From: Desulfobacterales bacterium
Lineage (GTDB): Bacteria; Desulfobacterota; Desulfobacteria; Desulfobacterales; 4be13
Direction of reading: 5' to 3'
Length of the DNA: 5,971 nucleotides
NCBI GenBank assembly: GCA_029940115.1
Contig: JAOZRQ010000444.1
Span: 1 to 5,971 of the forward strand
Position numbers and translations under genes: made by a program. Every line of letters starts with the position of its first letter. The first letter of the stretch is position 1. Under the pieces are notes generated by a model. That model was not told the DNA's origin and made no database searches. It worked only from the letters and a program-made list of their open reading frames with translations. This document shows positions 3,642 through 5,971 of the stretch, one piece after another.

Positions 3642-5971
3642 TCAGTTCAATCCGGAAACCTTTTGAAGCACATAAAGCGTCTCCGCCATCCCGATCCGCT
3701 GGTCATCGTTGACATCGGCGGTCACGGTCACTGGCCGGACCGGCGGGAGGCCGCAGAGGATCTGCAACCCGAGTATCGCATCTTCCATCTCCACGATCTC
3801 GTTGCCGTCAATGTCTCCGGCCATGGGAAACAGAATCCCTGTATCCTCCTCGACACTCACCGACCCCTGATCAAAGTCCATCACCACCCGGTTGCGGATA
3901 TTGGTGACATCGTCGGATCGTGACAGGATGCTCACCTGAAAGCTGACCGTGATGCTTCCCGAATCACCCGGGAACAGATCCGGGAGGAACCACCGGCCCC
4001 AAGTTCCCGGCTCTGCTTCCGGAGTCGCGGAGATGTATGTGAGATTCGCGTCGCAGACATGGCTCATCTCAACGCCGGTTGCCGGTCCTGAGCCGATGTT
4101 CGCATAGGCAATCGTGTAGCTGAAGAACTCTCCGGGCAGAAGGGGATTCGCGCTGGCCGTCAGGGTGATCTGAATGAACGGCATGATGTCCCGAACTGTG
4201 AGGGCCACCCTTGCCGATGCATCCGCATAAGCACGGCCGCTGGTTCCGTTCCATGCAAAGCTGTCCGCACCATCATACCCTTCATTCGGATGATAGGTCA
4301 GGCTTCCCATCAGATCGGCGGGAATCTCCTGCGCCACCGTCACCTCCTCAGCCTCCAGGTTCAAGGTCCCATGGGCAGGCAACGAGGTGATTCGGATATG
4401 GCTCAGGGCATGGCTGGCGGGATCCGCAAAATGCGTGGCGAAATCCTCCGCAGAGAACGCGAGGGGGGTGTCCTTGTTCCCCGTCTTTTCAAAACCTGAC
4501 ACCGACGGGAGGGCCTCATCCGGCGAGTCATCATCTGCCGGATCATCGTCTGCCGGATCATTGTCTGCCGGGTCATCATCTGCCGGATCATCGTCTGCCG
4601 GGTCATCATCTGCCGGCACCTGTCCGGGATCAGAATTTTCCTTCACAGTGATGGCAAAGCGTTGTGTGGCGGTCTCACCATACTCATCCCGAACTTGGAG
4701 GTGAACCCGATAAACGCCGATATCCGGGGAGATGCCGCTGAGTGTCGCGGTCCCGTCGCGGTTGGCGGTCAGTTCGAGCCAGTCTGGAATGTCCAGCGCG
4801 GTGATGACATGCGTATCCTCGTCATCCGGGTCGGCAATGGCAACAGTGTAAATGTAGGGCATCTCCTGTTCGGCAGTCGTCACTGCGCGGCTCCCAAAAG
4901 CCGGCGGGTCGTTCTGGGGGGCGATGCAGACATAGATCATCATGCTGTCGGTCAGATATCCGTCAGAAACTTGGACCTCAAAGTTGTCAATGCCGTTGAC
5001 GTCCGCGTCAGGGATGTAGCTGATATCCTTGGTGTAGCCTGTGCCCTCGGCATGGGCCATGCCGCTTTCCGCCGCGGTGATGATGCTCCAGGTGAGCACA
5101 TCCCCATCTGGGTCGCTCGCGTTCAGGGTCAGGTCAAAGGGCCTTGGGGCGCCATCCTCATCCATATAGATCGCACCGCATTTCTCCCCGGACTGCTCAC
5201 ATATGATGTCACACACCCTATCATTCAGAGGGAGGATGTTGACAGACACGGCAATGGTGTCGGTCAGCCATCCGTCAGAGACCCGAACCTCGAACCGGTC
5301 CGTGCCGGTGTGCCCCTCATCCGGGATGTAATCAATGATCGCATGAGAACCGTCTGTGTCAGCGACGTATGCCATGCCGTTTTCGGGTGCGGTGACAATA
5401 TCCCAGCCGAGGGGGTCCCCGTCCGGGTCCGTCGCGTTCAGGGTCAGATCAAAGCGCGTGGGCGAACCTGCCTCATCCATGCTCACCGTGACCGCGTCCC
5501 CTTCGACGATCTCAGGCGGGTCGTTCTGCGCGCTGATGCTGACATCGGCCGTGAGGGTGTCGGTCAGAAGACCGTCTGAGACCGTCACCACAAAGCTGTC
5601 CCAGCCGTTGTAATCCGGATTCGGGATGTAGGTGACGGCTTGGGTCGTCCCTGTCCCGCTGAGTTGGGCTGTTCCGTTACCGGGAGAGGTTGTGATGGAC
5701 CAGGTCAGCGGGTCCTCGTCAGGATCGGACGCGTGTAATGTCAGATTAAAGGATTCGGGTGAACCATCCTCATCCATATGAATCGTGATCGCGTCTCCTT
5801 GGGCAATCTCAGGCGGGTCGTTCTGCGCGCTGATGTTCACATGAATAGTGATCGTGTCGGCCAGTTCCCCGTCGGAGACTTGGACCGTGAAGCTGTCCGA
5901 GCCGCTGAAGCCGGGATTCGGGGTGTAACTGACCATCCCCGTCTCGCTGACACTCGCTGAACCGTTCTGGG
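3642..5971 (-). CDS. large secreted cadherin-like/tandem-95 repeat protein with C-terminal dockerin-like domain (5' partial)
   Basis: The frame is open to the right edge; the Met codon at 5936 is internal, because a repeat motif is already under way upstream of it. Counting from that Met (764 residues to the stop), there are cadherin-like Big_9/VCBS-type repeats of about 98-104 residues. Their junctions, with NDPPEI-like linkers and MDEDGSP-like starts, fall near 38, 137, 237 and 341. A CADG/He_PIG-like Ig domain follows (about 345-433), then an Asp-rich linker of six PADDD-type units (441-470), a degenerate Big_9-like domain (about 476-582) and a DUF11-like domain (about 588-690). The last part is a dockerin-like module with two 12-residue calcium loops, D708-x-D710-x-N712...D719 and D741-x-N743-x-D745...E752. 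This fits an exported surface or extracellular adhesin or matrix protein stiffened by calcium. The terminal module may bind a cohesin partner, or act as a stability or anchor domain; the partner is not in the window. The signal peptide must lie outside. Confidence 0.9.
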   Translation of the reverse strand, partial: QNGSASVSETGMVSYTPNPGFSGSDSFTVQVSDGELADTITIHVNISAQNDPPEIAQGDAITIHMDEDGSPESFNLTLHASDPDEDPLTWSITTSPGNGTAQLSGTGTTQAVTYIPNPDYNGWDSFVVTVSDGLLTDTLTADVSISAQNDPPEIVEGDAVTVSMDEAGSPTRFDLTLNATDPDGDPLGWDIVTAPENGMAYVADTDGSHAIIDYIPDEGHTGTDRFEVRVSDGWLTDTIAVSVNILPLNDRVCDIICEQSGEKCGAIYMDEDGAPRPFDLTLNASDPDGDVLTWSIITAAESGMAHAEGTGYTKDISYIPDADVNGIDNFEVQVSDGYLTDSMMIYVCIAPQNDPPAFGSRAVTTAEQEMPYIYTVAIADPDDEDTHVITALDIPDWLELTANRDGTATLSGISPDIGVYRVHLQVRDEYGETATQRFAITVKENSDPGQVPADDDPADDDPADDDPADNDPADDDPADDDSPDEALPSVSGFEKTGNKDTPLAFSAEDFATHFADPASHALSHIRITSLPAHGTLNLEAEEVTVAQEIPADLMGSLTYHPNEGYDGADSFAWNGTSGRAYADASARVALTVRDIMPFIQITLTASANPLLPGEFFSYTIAYANIGSGPATGVEMSHVCDANLTYISATPEAEPGTWGRWFLPDLFPGDSGSITVSFQVSILSRSDDVTNIRNRVVMDFDQGSVSVEEDTGILFPMAGDIDGNEIVEMEDAILGLQILCGLPPVRPVTVTADVNDDQRIGMAETLYVLQKVSGLN
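4527..4616 (-). repeat. six 15-bp repeats encoding the PADDD linker
   Basis: Six consecutive 15-bp units (tcatcatctgccgg-type on the plus strand) encode PADDD, with one unit reading PADND. Neighbouring units alternate slightly (tcatcatc/tcatcgtc), giving a partly 30-bp periodicity. The unit length is a multiple of three, so gain or loss of units would change linker length without breaking the frame. The acidic linker separates the upstream Ig-like array from the C-terminal domains. Confidence 0.85.

Noticed and set aside
4527..4616. CRISPR-like or intergenic direct repeats
   Set aside because: The 15-bp units are in frame and encode an acidic linker within a long coding region.
4662..5579. 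305-codon plus-strand frame opposite the large repeat protein
   Set aside because: It is an antisense shadow of a GC-rich repetitive gene. Its apparent repeats mirror those of the real cadherin-like domains.

Overview
The window is a 5,971-base piece of accessory genome from an uncultured or environmental-type bacterium. Every gene I can support lies on the minus strand, so transcription runs right to left. A Desulfobacterota (deltaproteobacterial sulfate-reducer-like) origin is my best guess. It rests on three things: the pairing of cadherin-like/tandem-95 repeats with a C-terminal two-loop dockerin-like module, the repeat-filled spacers, and the purine-rich AGGAGG Shine-Dalgarno sites. No marker gene is present to prove it.

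Layout in transcription order. (1) 5971 to 3642: the 3' part of a large, GC-rich gene for a secreted or surface adhesin-like protein. It has cadherin-like/Big_9-type repeats, a CADG-like domain, an Asp-rich linker, a DUF11-like domain and a terminal dockerin-like calcium module. The start lies beyond the window. (2) 3641 to 2975: about 670 bases without genes, filled with back-to-back inverted repeats. One of them (3008-3098) is a clean MITE-like insertion with 8-bp target-site duplications. (3) 2974 to 2598: a truncated NTF2/SnoaL-like gene overlapping a 60-codon ORF of unknown function by ATGA. (4) 2582 to 1989: an AT-rich gene for a predicted winged-helix plus helical/coiled-coil protein. 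(5) 1988 to 1430: a spacer containing a second MITE-like element (1641-1832). It is a 192-bp imperfect palindrome whose arms are arrays of a GTGAAC-type hexamer, also with a perfect 8-bp target-site duplication. (6) 1429 to 85: a zinc-dependent phospholipase C family gene whose 3' end overlaps the start of a small lipoprotein gene by 56 bp, with an A8/T8 homopolymer inside the overlap. (7) 74 to 1: a 12/13-bp tandem repeat array running off the window edge.

The genes do not form one recognisable pathway. The phospholipase-like and lipoprotein genes are probably co-transcribed. The other genes are separated by repeat-laden spacers. The most interesting content is the non-coding architecture: two unrelated-looking non-autonomous elements, both with 8-bp duplications, plus a run of at least four further palindromic elements between 3240 and 3627. 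No transposase, CRISPR array, tRNA or rRNA is visible.
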